DNA of 64,000 bases from Liolophura sinensis (taxonomy: Eukaryota; Mollusca; Polyplacophora; Chitonida; Chitonidae). Under the pieces are notes generated by a model. That model was not told the origin of the DNA, searched no databases, and saw nothing but the letters and a program-made list of their open reading frames with translations. Every line of letters begins with the position of its first letter. The stretch's first letter is position 1. The stretch is taken from positions 10,600,281 through 10,664,280 of the forward strand of contig NC_088301.1 of assembly GCF_032854445.1 (NCBI RefSeq), written 5' to 3'. This document shows, one piece after another, positions 1-11,461 of the stretch. Both the position numbers and the translations under genes were made by a program.

Positions 1-728
1 GAAGGGCTTCGGGTGGAATGTCCACAAACAGGGGAATTAGATGAGGATCTACTGCGGAAAGCTGACAAAACAATAACAGGCCTTACAACATGTCAATAGA
101 TAGATGGGGCCATCAGGCAGGGGGAGAGGCACCGTATCAGTTATACACAGGTAAACAGAAGAAAAAAAAACCAGTTATTCCGGTACTGTAACTTTAAAAC
201 CCTACAATGACCACAGTAACCAAAATTAAAACTCGACAACAGTTGTATAAAACATCACATTTTGCAGACACTGTCCACAATAGATGGAGGCTGGAGGTGG
301 GGGTGATTAAAATGGAGTAACCAGGATAACAGGTTATCAATGGTTTGAGATAACAGCTACGAAAAAATACACTACAAAATGACTACATTGAATCAGGCCA
401 CCCTTCAAAAATTAATTGTTGGGTGTCATCCAGCTTTATAAGAAAACATAAGGTACATCAGCAGGGAAAGGCTACTATCATTTTTGTCACTTTGACAAAT
501 GAACAAGTGAAAACTATTTAAACACTGAAATCAAAAGCCCAGTAAAAATCTTAGAGTCCGTGTTAAGTTCTTTTGGACACTTTTGGTTAGGTCCAACAAA
601 CATTTTTAATCATGGTCAAAGAAAAACTGAAGCGGGGATGTCACTTGGGGGGGTTGTCATCTAAGTCAGGTATAGTGATGACCAAAAGATACACCATCAC
701 TAGTGTTGTTACAACCTATGAATGTATT
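1..728. other. Non-coding stretch before minisatellite
   Basis: AT-rich sequence with no open frame of coding character and no recognisable repeat on either strand. It leads directly into the 40-bp tandem array. Nothing further is supported. Confidence 0.5.
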
Positions 729-1675
729 TGAGGCTCAGGCGTGGAATTCATAGAATGACGCAGTCAACTGGCTCAGGTGTGGAATCCACAGAAGACCCAT
801 TCACTTGGTTCAGCTGTGGAAACCACAGAATAAGACCAGTCACCTGGCTCAGGTATGGAAACCACAGAATTAGACCCATTCACCTGGCTCAGGTGTGGAA
901 ACAACAGAATAAAAACCAGTCACCTGATCCAGGTGTGGAAACCACAGAGTAAACTGCAGAACAAGGCTCACTCACCTGGTTCAGGTGTGTAAACCACAGA
1001 ATGAGGCCCAATCACCTGGTTCAGGTGTGGAAACCCCAAATTAGGGCTCAGTCACCTGGCTCAGGAGTGCACACAACAGAATGAGGCCCAATCACCTGGT
1101 TCAGGTGTGGAAACCCCAAATTAGGGCTCGGTCACCTGGCTCAGGAGTGGACACAACAGAATGAGGCCCAATCACCTGGTTCAGGTGTGGAAATGACAGG
1201 GTAAGGCCCAGTCACCTGGCTCAAGTGTGGAAACCACAGAATAAATCGCAGAACAAGGCATAGTCACCTGGCTCAGGTGTAGAAACCCCAGAATATGGCT
1301 CAGTCCACTGGCCCAGGTGTGGAAACCCCAAAATACGGCTCAGTCACCTGGCTCAGGTGACAAAACCAGAGAATAAGGTCCAGTTACTTGGCTCAGGTGT
1401 GGAAACCAGAGAATAAGGCCCAGTCACCTGGCTTAGGTGACAAAACCAGAGAATAAGGCCCAGTCACCTGGCCCAGATGTGGAAATCACAAGGCAAGGCC
1501 CTGTCACCTGGTTCAGGTGTGGAAACCACAAAACAAAGCTAAGTCACCTGACCCAGATGTGGAAAATACAGAATAGGGCCTAGTCACCTGGTTCAGGTGT
1601 GGAAACCACAGAAAAAGACTCGGTCACCTGGCTCAGGTGTGGAAACCAGAGAATACGGCCCAGTCATCTAGCTCT
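729..1675. repeat. Minisatellite, about 40-bp unit with paired E-boxes
   Basis: Over twenty imperfect copies of a roughly 40-bp unit that reads approximately cagtcacctggctcaggtg followed by tggaaaccacagaataaggcc. Some units carry a 12-bp insertion such as gcagaacaagg. Most units contain CACCTG, three bases, then CAGGTG, an inverted pair able to form a short hairpin. A stray unit lies at about 1850-1885, so the array was once longer or has been broken. The 76-aa open frame at 722-952 is only the array read in one frame and is not called as a gene. Confidence 0.93.
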
Positions 1676-1885
1676 TTATGTCATACTAGTGCTTGGTCTA
1701 CCTCCTTATTCTGACAGCTTTACAAGTAGTTCTGGTGTGAAAAGAGATTCAAATTTGGTCTCTAGCTATTAAATGTGTCTTTAAATCACTTTGCCAGCTC
1801 TGTCCTAATGATAAAGCAAAGACTGGTGGTACAAAAACCTCCCTGAGACAGTCACCTGGACCAGGACAGTGGAGATTTAGGAAGT

Positions 1886-4290
1886 CAGAATTTCTAACAG
1901 AGGTATCAAGGGTCATGGATTTTCATCTTTGTGTTTTTGTCAACTAACACTCTAAAGTTGTCTGTAGTAATCTGTGAGCAAATTTACGTGGCTGAAGAGA
2001 GCTATCATACTCTGTCAAACACACACAAGTTTACACTTCTGACACCAGATGACCTGGCTCACCCAGTCTAGGCAGAGCAGTCCATGACATGGCATGGCCC
2101 ATAGGGAGTAGGATAAGGATGACTTAAAAAGAACAAGAAATCCTCTGTTTATTAAAGTCTGTCAGTGATTTTACAGGACACATGAAAAGGTACTATAAAA
2201 CTATGAAATGCTTGTAAGGAAAATGAAGTATGATATCCCAAAAAAAGAGTCAAAAAATGAAATAAACTCAAGCCTACTGGCTTTGATGAGATCTGGAGAG
2301 CATTAGGAGGGCACACAGAAATGAACTGAAATTACAGTAGATATGTGGAATTCCAACTTGCACGACATGACATGTAAGTGTTATAACGTGGCTCTTTATC
2401 ACCTTCATATGCAGTGATGAAGTCCCCGTTTGTAGGCTAAAACACCTAAAAACACAGCAAAAGTTTTCAACATCTTTTATGTACACTTTATTGTAATTTA
2501 CCGTATCTAATGACCGTTAAACCTTGATCTGCATTATATGCATGAGTTTGCCTGCCTCGCTCAGACAGACCTCCTAGGCCAGCACAACACTTGTGACTGA
2601 CCTCCCCTGCATTGCACATCAGTTTGCGTACCATCTGTCATATAGTGCTACATGTGGTTCTTGACTTATCGCAGATGTAGCGCCTTCAATGCGATTAGTG
2701 TATTACAAGTCTTCACGACACTTATCCAATCGTGATGCAAATCTACAGGTTTTTTCTTCTCTGTGCCATAGATTATGTGGCCTACCTATTTCTATGGTTC
2801 TGTAGATGTTTCACTGAAAGTGATTAAATTGATTGATTTCAAGCAATGTCGAAAAGCAGAACACTTTCAACTAAAACTCAGCTTTTGTGGTGCAAGAATA
2901 TGACAAATCAGCCTGTTTTGTCGAGAAAAACTCTAAAAAGTTAACACTTGTGGATATAATACCACCAGATCCACTGTCTTAATATGTCCGACCTGTAAAA
3001 CTTTTCCGAGGTACATATAGGTGAGGCAAAGATCCTATTTTTTATATCGGCAACGCAAACACATTGGCTACACTGAGAAAAGTTTATTTCCTGGGTGGCG
3101 CAAAAACGAAAGATAGGTCAATGACCCTTGTAAAACATGTGTTCCACACCTGCAAAGAATATCAAACCGAGAGCACAACCGCCTCTCTCAACCCTCTTTA
3201 AAAACTGCTTTACAATTTAATGCTATAAAATACAATAATGTTAACTTAAAAATATTGAATAGCACTTAAACTTCTACTCCCGGTACAAATATCTACAGAT
3301 CTCTGCCTGCTTTTCCTGCAATACTCAATCGTTGGGTTTATTGCATCACTGAGTGAAAAGTTTTACCCTAGACCATGTATATACATCTTCCCACACTTGC
3401 CACTAAAGGGGCTCAAGCTAACACCAGACCTCAATGAGAAAACAATTCACATTTGAGACATACAGGTGTTTCTTTATAACCCTTCTGTTTTATGCATATT
3501 TTCCATCAATGGTTGTAAATATTTGGAAATGAAGCCATCCATGAACATACTGGGTACGAGGAACAGCCTAGCACCCACAAAATGAAGCTGTCCCTCCACC
3601 ATGGCAAGCTACTTAATTTCCAGACGCACCGCTTGGGGGTTGGAAAAACTGCAGCTTAACGCCATTTTTACACCACATCCTAAAGTCTGTATTAAGAAAT
3701 AACAACCAATGGTTTCCTGTATCCTTTAATGCTAACCACAGTCATAAATCACACCCACTAGTTCATCATGGACACAAAAATACTGACTGGAATGTTTCCA
3801 CTTTGAGTGAAAATTCGGTTAAAATTGACAATTAATAAAAAATCACCTTTCTACCTTAATGGATTCTCTCACCACAAGAACGAAAACTTCCAAAGTTGAT
3901 TTTGTATTAAAATTAAATTTTATACACAGAGATTTTGCCACTTCCTTGTACCTGAAAATATGCCAACTGACTTAATATCCTATGGACATTCATTATTCTG
4001 ATCTTCAGCTTCCAAGAAAGTAAACATATGCCTTAAGTTTACAGAAGAAACTGACTTTGATTGATGCTCTGAGATAGGTCATTCTGAGGTTAAGCTAAGT
4101 GGTGTAAAGTGAAATAAATGTGTGAGCAGGCGAAAAGCTGAGATGTAGTATCTCCAATACTTGGTTTGATTCGCTTTACATTTTCTTCGTTCAAAAACAC
4201 ATTTCATGAATATTTGCCATAAACCAGAGTATATATTTATTTATTTGATTTGAGTTGTACTACAGAATATTTCAATTACCCTAAATAACC
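1886..4290. other. Unassigned non-coding stretch
   Basis: About 2.4 kb of AT-rich sequence. I found no exon with matching splice signals and coding character, no tandem repeat and no clear SINE. It lies downstream of the last tentative exon of the minus-strand palmitoyltransferase gene, so part may be 3' flank of that gene, but nothing shows this directly. Confidence 0.4.
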
Positions 4291-4319
4291 TAAAATTTCA
4301 CCCCCCACCCCCCCCCCGC

Positions 4320-4475
4320 CCAAAAGTGCATTTTTAGAGGCAAATAAATATCACAAAATATTATTTTTGGTGCTTAAACTTACAATTTTCCAGCAGAATA
4401 TTATCCCATGTTCCAAGCAAACCTCAAAACGCGTTTCTAAAATCAATAAAACTCTGGGGAAAATGGGCGAGTTAG
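4320..4475 (+). repeat. Dispersed repeat copy 1 (partner near 10 kb)
   Basis: The stretch around tttttggtgcttaaactta, ttttccagcagaatattat and ccaagcaaacctcaaaac is matched, with substitutions, at 9985-10080. The two copies lie about 5.7 kb apart in the same orientation. This indicates an old interspersed element, class unknown. Confidence 0.55.
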
Positions 4476-4499
4476 TCATGTTAGTCATGGACAAAATTT

Positions 4500-4685
4500 A
4501 TGGTCATTTAGGGTATATGATGACTGCCAGCATTAGGTGGGAAGGAAACCGAGCAGAGCCTGGGAGAACCCACAACCAACGGCAGATTGCTGGCAGACCT
4601 TATCACTTACGACCTGGATGACAGTATGAGCGACCATACTGGTGAGAAGCTCCTGAACTGCTAACCACCAGGCCAGTGATCAGAA
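4500..4685 (-). mobile_element. Degenerate SINE family A copy
   Basis: Reads on the minus strand as the body of the SINE that is common in this window: counterparts of the ccaccataatgctggc block, the ctgcggatggtcgtgggt block, and a 5' end near gaccaggagcctctcaccaa. It is strongly diverged, so it is an old copy. Confidence 0.6.
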
Positions 4686-5208
4686 TATCTAAAAATGCTT
4701 TCCAATATATTTATAAGTACTTTGTACACAGCTTTGCTCACTGCGTATTCCACGCACTGCATTAACTACATTGCTAGAGGCTACTACCTAACCTCATTAA
4801 CTGGACTCCGAACAGGTCACAAGAAAAAAATTTACACAAATCAGTCAAAGGATTATTTGAACTCACATATTTCTGTGTTTGAAAATTTAGAGTGGTAGAG
4901 CAACAGGATAAAAAAATGGATTGTTTTATTTATTTTATTCATTTTATTTTGCATGCTGTTGTTATATGCTGTACATAAAAGAATTTATCATATAAACTAT
5001 ATCTAGAGTAACTCTAGCATGATACCTGAACACTGCACTTCCTTACAAAGATAAAAAGTGACCCAAAAATGCCCCAAAAATAGTCCATCAGCCCTGATGA
5101 AATGCCCACTGGAATCAAAACGGGTACCTGACCTTCAACACAAGCATATACACTATTAGTCCGCTACACATTTGTTGCCTGAAATGGTTCAAGAAATTAT
5201 GACTATTT

Positions 5209-5765
5209 TCATGTGACTGGTGATACAAGTCCACCTCCACAATTGACCGGTGATACAAGTCCACCTCCACAATTGACTGGTGATACAAGTCCATCGCCAC
5301 AATTGACTGGGTGATAAAAATCCACCTCCACAATTGACTGGTGATACAAGTTCACCACCACAATTGACTGGGTGATAAAAGTCCACCACCACAATTCACC
5401 GGGTGATAAAAGTCCACCACCACAATTGACTGGTGATACAAGTCCACAATTGACTGGTGATATAAGTCCACCTCCACAACTGGTTGGGTGATACAAGTCC
5501 ACCTCCACAATTGACCGGTGATACAAGTCCACCTCCACAATTGACTGGTGATACAAGTCCACCTCTACAATTGACTTGGTGATAAAAGTCCACCACCACA
5601 ATTGACTGGTGATACAAGTCCACCACCACAATTGACCGGGTGATAAAAGTCCACCACCACAATTGACTGGGTGATAAAAGTCCACCACCACAATTGACTG
5701 GTGATACAAGTCCACTTCCACAACTGACTGGTGATACAAGTCCACCTCCACAATTGATTGATTGA
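5209..5765. repeat. Minisatellite, 30/31-bp unit
   Basis: About eighteen tandem copies of a unit close to actggtgatacaagtccacc plus tccacaattg. Two versions alternate: 30 bp (ggtgatacaag) and 31 bp (gggtgataaaag). The 30-bp period is a multiple of three, so several long open frames appear on the minus strand (for example 216 aa at 5209-5859), all repeating the same ten residues. These are artefacts. The array starts just beyond the stop codon of the tentative last exon of the palmitoyltransferase gene, so it may lie in a 3' UTR. Confidence 0.95.
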
Positions 5766-5770
5766 CCTGT

Positions 5771-5991
5771 TCATAAGGCCTTGTGGTACCAGAGGAAGTT
5801 ATGGGGTAAATCAACAAGTGTGTATTCTGAAAGACAAGGTAGATAGGGTAAGCCCGCATCAGACAGTTTAGCTTGTATCAAAGCCTGCATTGCGAAGGAC
5901 TGGTCGGAATCTGAGATGTAAAGCTTGTGGCACACAGCTTGGAGGTCTTCCCGCGTTTGACAACAGATAACTGCCAGTTCCTGTGCGCGGG
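5771..5991 (-). CDS. Tentative 3'-terminal exon (unassigned C-terminus)
   Basis: An open frame with no start codon but an acceptor before it (minus strand gtcgtag, exon starting at 5991) runs 72 codons to TGA at 5771. The peptide looks genuine: amphipathic helices with stretches such as QELAVICCQTREDLQAV and DQSFAMQALIQAKLSDAG, ending LPHNFLWYHKAL. I do not recognise the family. It opens with two bases of a codon, which fits the one-base end of the exon at 9437-9513, so it may close the palmitoyltransferase gene. It could equally belong to a separate gene. Other frames are also open for 30-40 codons, so the frame choice rests on length and composition. Confidence 0.4.
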
Positions 5992-6979
5992 CTACGACAA
6001 TCCGCAGACAAACAGAATCAAACGAGAATTGAACATTTTTTCAGCAGCTCGATAATACTTGGAACAAAAACAACAAAAACGCTGAGATAGCTTAACTCAA
6101 TCTGCCCACATTGTAATGTCAGGTAAAGAAGACTTTGGGGGAAGTCTGTGTCAACAGAGGAGTAATCCCAGCAGGCCGTTTGATCCCGAACCGCACCGCC
6201 TCTTGCTGGGGCGCTGTATCCGGGGGGATCGCGACTGCGCTTGTTCGTCTTCCTCCGGTCCGCAGCAGGATCACAACCTCCACCAGTTAAAGCCTCTACC
6301 ACCACCCCCCCAAAACAATGACAATCACAGCCAACATGGCCAATGATCATCCCAATGTCCTGTCAAACTCTCTGGCCGTAGTCACCCGCAAAGTGCAGCG
6401 CTGCATGCCGCTAAACAGGCCAGGTTGCAGCAGCAGCAGCAGTGCAGATCAGCTGCGAAGTGTAAAACCCGCTGTCATCCTACATTCAATAGCACCGCAG
6501 CACATCAGACTTCCTCACACAGCCAATCTGCCATCAAGCCTATCAAAAACTGGGGATGACACAACAGTGCTAAATGTCATTGCTGTCCCTTTTTTCCTGT
6601 GCCGAGGAACCAGGTATTCCATCCATGTCCTGGAGTAATCCTGGAATGAGGATGGTGGGACAGACGCTACATCAGGCCGACCCTGTGTTTGCTCAACACA
6701 TCCTCCCCTCAGACCACTGTTTGCTTAGATATTTATCCACATCTATTTACAAAACTCCAGTTTTTAAATGCAAATCCCTCATATTCTACATCTACCTTAC
6801 CCCTAGTCCCCCTGCCATCACCCCTCTCTGCCGGTAAAACCCTGTAAGGCGCTCCAAATGTCACACGGCAACATTCCTCAATTGCGTAAACTTCTCTTCT
6901 GCTGAAATGTTCCCCTATAATACCTACGTCTCGTTTTCGTCCGGTTCTAAAATATCAAAACTTTTGATGTTATGCAGTA

Positions 6980-7170
6980 AGCATGGCTTGCTATCTGAAA
7001 ACCTTGATATTTTATAGAAAGCACTATCTGCTGCTATCTGAAAACTATGATATCTTATAGCAAGCACTATGAGCTATCTGAAAACGATGACATCTTATAG
7101 CAAGCACTATGAGCTATCTGAAAACGATGACATAGCAAGCACTATGAGCTATCTGAAAACTGATATTTAA
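6980..7170. repeat. Short tandem array, about 40-bp unit
   Basis: Roughly four and a half copies of a unit containing agctatctgaaaacgatga, catcttatagcaagcactat. The last copy has lost catctt. It lies in non-coding sequence, possibly the last intron of the palmitoyltransferase gene. Confidence 0.85.
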
Positions 7171-7439
7171 CACAGTCAAAAAAAATCTCATTTACAAAAA
7201 ATATGTTATTTCACCGTGACCACAACCTGCTATCCTAAAATCAGTCTCTTTTTTTCGAATATGAAACATGATACAGGCTTCACATGGTGTAGGTGTAGCT
7301 TTATCGTCATACACTTTTCCCATCTTTGACACTTACATGAAGTATACATAAGCTGATGACCCACGCAGTCATAAATAATAAGCAAATTATGGATGCCACA
7401 CCCCTTTTCCCACAAAAACCCCCCAGCAAAATCATTTGG

Positions 7440-7520
7440 CCAAAAGTGAATCCTGGTATTCAAAAGTGAATCCTGGTATTCAAAAGTGAATCCTGGTATT
7501 CAAAAGTGAATCCTTGTATT
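7440..7520. repeat. Four tandem copies of a 20-bp unit
   Basis: The unit caaaagtgaatcctggtatt occurs four times head to tail. The first three are identical and the last has one change (ccttg). Confidence 0.95.
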
Positions 7521-7639
7521 CACTTTTGTCTCCTTGAATATTAGCAATATTATATATATTCCATGTGGTCATATTTTGCCTTAAGCGTAACACCTTCATA
7601 AATGAGCATGTACAATATTTCCTAACATTACATTTTCTT

Positions 7640-7715
7640 CCTTTGGGTGTATAAGTGAAATATTCTTGAGTACGGCGTAAAACACAAATCAAATAAATAA
7701 ATCAATCAATTTTGC
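7640..7715 (+). mobile_element. SINE family A, 3' tail fragment
   Basis: Carries only the tail of the family: gtgtataagtgaaatattct, tgagtacggcgtaaaacaca and aatcaaataaataaatcaat. It lies about 75 bp upstream of a full-length copy in the same orientation. Confidence 0.8.
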
Positions 7716-7788
7716 TTCCTCTATTTATTTGATTGTTGCTTTAATAACAATTTTGATAAACCAATATTCATGAGTTATATGATATGGG

Positions 7789-8053
7789 GGGGCCTCCGTG
7801 GCTCAGTTGGTTAGCGTGCTAGCGCAGCATTATGACCCAGGAGTCTCTCACCAATGCGGTCGCTGTTAGTCCAAGTCCAGCTCATGCTGGCTTCCTCTCC
7901 GGCCGTACGTGGGAAGGTTTTTTCACCAACCTGCGGATGGTTGTGAGTTTCCCCCGGGCTGTGCCCGGTTTCCACCCACCATAATGCTGGCCGCCGTCGT
8001 ATGAGTGAAATATTCTTGACTACGGCGTAAAACACCAATGAAATGAAAATGAA
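7789..8053 (+). mobile_element. SINE family A, full-length copy
   Basis: Complete tRNA-derived SINE of about 260 bp. The head gcctccgtggctcagttggt tagcg matches a pol III box A, and the gttagtccaagtcc stretch sits where box B is expected (diverged from GWTCRANNC). The body follows (cagctcatgctggcttcctc, cctgcggatggt, ccaccataatgctggccgcc), then the tail tgactacggcgtaaaacacc. The many other copies in the window define the consensus. Confidence 0.93.
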
Positions 8054-8499
8054 ACAGTTATATGATATGACACATACTGATGAAGATTACTTTATACTTT
8101 GGAAAATGTCACTTGACGGACTGAAAATTTGTAAAACTAAAAACATTTGTTTCTACATGTGAAGCAAAACACTTATTTCACAAGATGTTTAAAATGACTG
8201 CTTTTTGTATCGTGTAGTTTTTTGTAATATTCAATGAAATTTCACATCTTACAATTTCATTCCAAATGTTTTCCCAAACCAACATCACACATGATGTACA
8301 GTGATTTATTAAACACTGCACCCATACTAGTATACAAACAAAATGTAGCTGTTCAAAACTGTTCAAAAGGTACTGGAAATTTTAAAAAAACTGATTGTTC
8401 AGCCCCAGCTACAACTTCAAATTACATCTGATTCTTATTAACTAAAGTCTGGTAAAAAAATAAACAAACAAAACAACACAAATTTCGAGATTTCACTGC

Positions 8500-8760
8500 A
8501 CTTGCCTGATGATTTGTTAAAATGTTACTCTCCAGACACCAAATTACCTATCATGACCTCAAAACATCCAAAGTAGATAAAGATGGATCATGCAGTTTGT
8601 TTTATGTATATTTTTTCTAGCATTTTTAAATTTACCGCCAAACTCAAGAATGTTTTGTTTATATGACTTATGACAGTAAACTATCAACTGACTGAATTAC
8701 AGGATTATAGCAACAATCAAACCAGCCAGAGCTAGATTTGAGTCTATAGTGAGATGAAGT
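8500..8760 (-). repeat. Dispersed repeat, family C copy
   Basis: This block (cctgatgatttgttaaaat..., accaaattacctatcatgac, catgcagtttgttttatgta, tttaccgccaaactcaagaa) is matched, with many substitutions, at 11990-12320. The far end contains agctagatttgagtct, which on the minus strand resembles a pol III box B, so the whole may be a tRNA-derived element. Confidence 0.5.
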
Positions 8761-8835
8761 TCAACACTTTTGATGAGTAGGCCAGTGACAATCTCTAGAT
8801 TGTTTTAATCTTATTTACAACTGGACGTTGGCTAT

Positions 8836-8887
8836 AATTATGTAAATTAATCATTATGTAAATTAATCATTATGTAAATTAATCATA
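8836..8887. repeat. Three copies of a 16-bp AT-rich unit
   Basis: The unit attatgtaaattaatc occurs three times in a row, nearly perfectly. Confidence 0.9.
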
Positions 8888-9436
8888 GCTACATATATCC
8901 CAATCCTGAATACGCATTATTAATAATCCAAGTGATAATAATAACTAAAGTTGTTATCTAACAGCTTTGCCAGGGTCCATGCTACTGGTCTTTCACCACT
9001 TCTGGTAGCCCGATGTCTACAAAGTTCATAATAATGGCAAAAAGTATATAAAGATTGGCTGGAATTATCTGGATTTGAACCACAGGCAACCACTTACAAC
9101 CTCCACTAGGGGTTTGGTGAAAGCCAATGAAAAGAAAATGAACGTATGCTGGGCTACATGTTTAGCTGTCATGGACAGCAATCTTGGGAATTGGCTCTGT
9201 ACACTCTGCATAAACTGTACGCTGAATAGTAGAAATCAGAACGAAAAAAGAAAAAAAAAAAACGTGAAAAACAAAATGGTAAGGAATATACTGGATATGA
9301 ACCCAAGAGTGCTAGGCATCATTTACAATGGGCCTTGTACTGAAGACTAACATAGAGATTAGGCAGCTTTGACAGAGACAATACATTGTTGCAAAGTTGG
9401 TGCACAAGGACAAAAGACAGAAAAATACAGTCTCAC

Positions 9437-9513
9437 CCTGAACTGCAGTGACAAGTTTCATGCAGTCTTGCTTAAAGCTTCCATGGTTTTTGGCAATTAT
9501 GTGAAAACCACAA
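9437..9513 (-). CDS. Tentative exon 7 of the ZDHHC21-like gene
   Basis: Minus-strand acceptor ttcaag, exon start at 9513, donor g|gtgaga, exon end at 9437. It is 77 nt: one base, 25 codons (beginning CGFHIIAKNHGSFKQD, ending LVTAVQ), one base. The one-base start completes the two bases left by the preceding exon (11412-11461), so the splice phase agrees. DHHC proteins usually have a conserved aromatic and polar stretch after the TTxE motif, and GSFKQD could be a diverged version. The similarity is too weak to prove this. Confidence 0.4.
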
Positions 9514-9984
9514 CTTGAACAGGAAAAGTTGTTTGAAATTCTTAATCCTGAGGTCAAAGTATTCCCACAAATGTTTTTGTTCGATAAACATTGTGCAGTT
9601 TATGGAGTTGACCTCTTTTTGAGCTAATTTTGCTGATCAGTTTTGGCCTAATTTGCATACCAAACTCAACTGATTTTTTAAAATCTCTGTAGGGTCATCA
9701 ACCTAAAAACTGTAAAAGAAATTTTATCTCGATAGATTTAGCTGTTTTGGAGAAGATATTTTAAGCTAATCAATTAAATTCAAAATGGCCACTAAATCAT
9801 ATAAAAAAAAAATGTCCAAAGTCGCTTCATATACTCGTTATTAAAACTCCAAAGTTTGTTTTTCTACCTTTACCAGTTTTTAAAATTTGGCAATTATACA
9901 AGGTGACTAAGAAAGATTTCAAGAGGTGTCCTGCAATAAATAGATTTTCGCCCTAAATTTTCAAATTTATAGAGGCTAATAATT

Positions 9985-10110
9985 TGCATACAACACTGTT
10001 TTTGGTGCGGAAACTGAATTTTTTCCAGTACAATATCACGCCATCTTCCAAACAAACCTAAAACCTCTCTTAAATATATAGAAAAATGAGAAAAAAAATA
10101 TATATAAAAA
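9985..10110 (+). repeat. Dispersed repeat copy 2 (partner near 4.4 kb)
   Basis: Contains tttttggtgcggaaactgaa, ttttccagtacaatatcacg and ccaaacaaacctaaaac, the counterpart of the block at 4320-4475. The similarity may start somewhat upstream. Confidence 0.55.
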
Positions 10111-11411
10111 AAATTCCAAGTTAGACTTGGGTGAAATTTGACGTTATTTAGTGCATGTTGTTGATGACTAGGAAACTATACTGTTGTGAATCACTCCAGG
10201 GAAAGAAGTGTGTTTCTTTTTCTAAACTCAAGTTCTTTGTGACACTGGCAGTACTTCATAGCTTGCCATGTTACAGGGCATATTAACACCTAAGGTTTTT
10301 GCTGGCATTTACTATCTAAACTTCACAAAGAATATATTTATGAAAGAAAAATTAACAAATTTATAGCTAACAACATTATTACAGTGGATATCATTATAGG
10401 TACCTACATGTATACTGTTCTGAAATATTTCACTTTGTGTTACAAAGCTGTTCTGTAATCATGAAAACAAGGGGAGGCTACCCTATAATTTGTCAAACAA
10501 GGTTATTCCCCCTTACCAAATATTGCGCACTTCTCCCGGTTAACAACTCAAAATCAGCTGCTGATTTTTTCCATGTAGCGGACTGCATTGTTTTCAAAAC
10601 AATAACGTTTCCAAGGTTCATACTACATGCACAATTCGGGCAATTGGGACAGATTTGCTTCCGAATTGAAGAGTTAAGGAGCACTGATTTAATACTGCCA
10701 CACAAACATTTTAGGTTGTTGATACACTACAAATTTCTGCACTCTTATTTTGCATTGCACAGTCTGGCCCACATCATTAGTTTGAAATGAACTTGCATCG
10801 CAGCATCAAAAGTCACCAGCTATAACTGAAGGAGTTTGTTATCCTCATCAAAATTAATCAGTCATACTGGTTTGTTACACCAGCTCCTAAATGTCACTGA
10901 AAGAAATTATATCCACCTTGATTGATTTCATCAGCTAGTCACAGCACCTACATGTTTCACTGCACTGGGCATACATACATGTGAGAAACAAAGAATGAAC
11001 TGCATGCAATATTACAGTTTCAAAGTGGCTTGTGTTTGTTTGTCTTTTTTTTTTGTTGCTGCTGTCTCTGTACCGATCTGTTTCATATCACAACAACGTT
11101 GGTAACAGTCGTTAAGCTTCACAATGCTGCTTGTATTTTAATACAAAGCTATCAGACGGTTCTCTCCTTCATGGCCCTGGAACAAGTCAGTTAGATCCCA
11201 TTTCTCCTATCAATGCGAAAGTTGCAGATGTATGGTAATCACACTGTAACCATTGTCATTTTCAGGAAATAATAATAATCACCCAAACAAAAATCACTGG
11301 TTTCCCCATTTCTGTCTCGAATCTTATTAAAAATAATGAATCTCAGTTTTCACAACTATCTTGATTGGGGTTTTACTCCAATAAAACGCCCAAAAGTCAG
11401 GATATACTTAC

Positions 11412-11461
11412 TGTGCTGGGTCAGGATGGGGGTCCTGAAGATTATCCAGGGTTGTTCTGCC
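11412..11461 (-). CDS. ZDHHC21: ZDHHC21-like exon 6, TTxE motif
   Basis: 50 nt between acceptor gatttcag and donor a|gtaagt. It encodes GRTTLDNLQDPHPDPA plus two bases. TTLDNLQD matches the family TTxE region that follows the last membrane helix. Confidence 0.8.

Noticed and set aside
5209-5859. 216-aa minus-strand open frame
   Set aside because: It is the 30/31-bp minisatellite, and every other minus frame is open too.
6116-6638. Plus-strand open frames of 76 and 106 aa as exons
   Set aside because: Proline/glutamine and serine runs arise from simple CAG/CCA-rich sequence; no splice-consistent partner exon was found.
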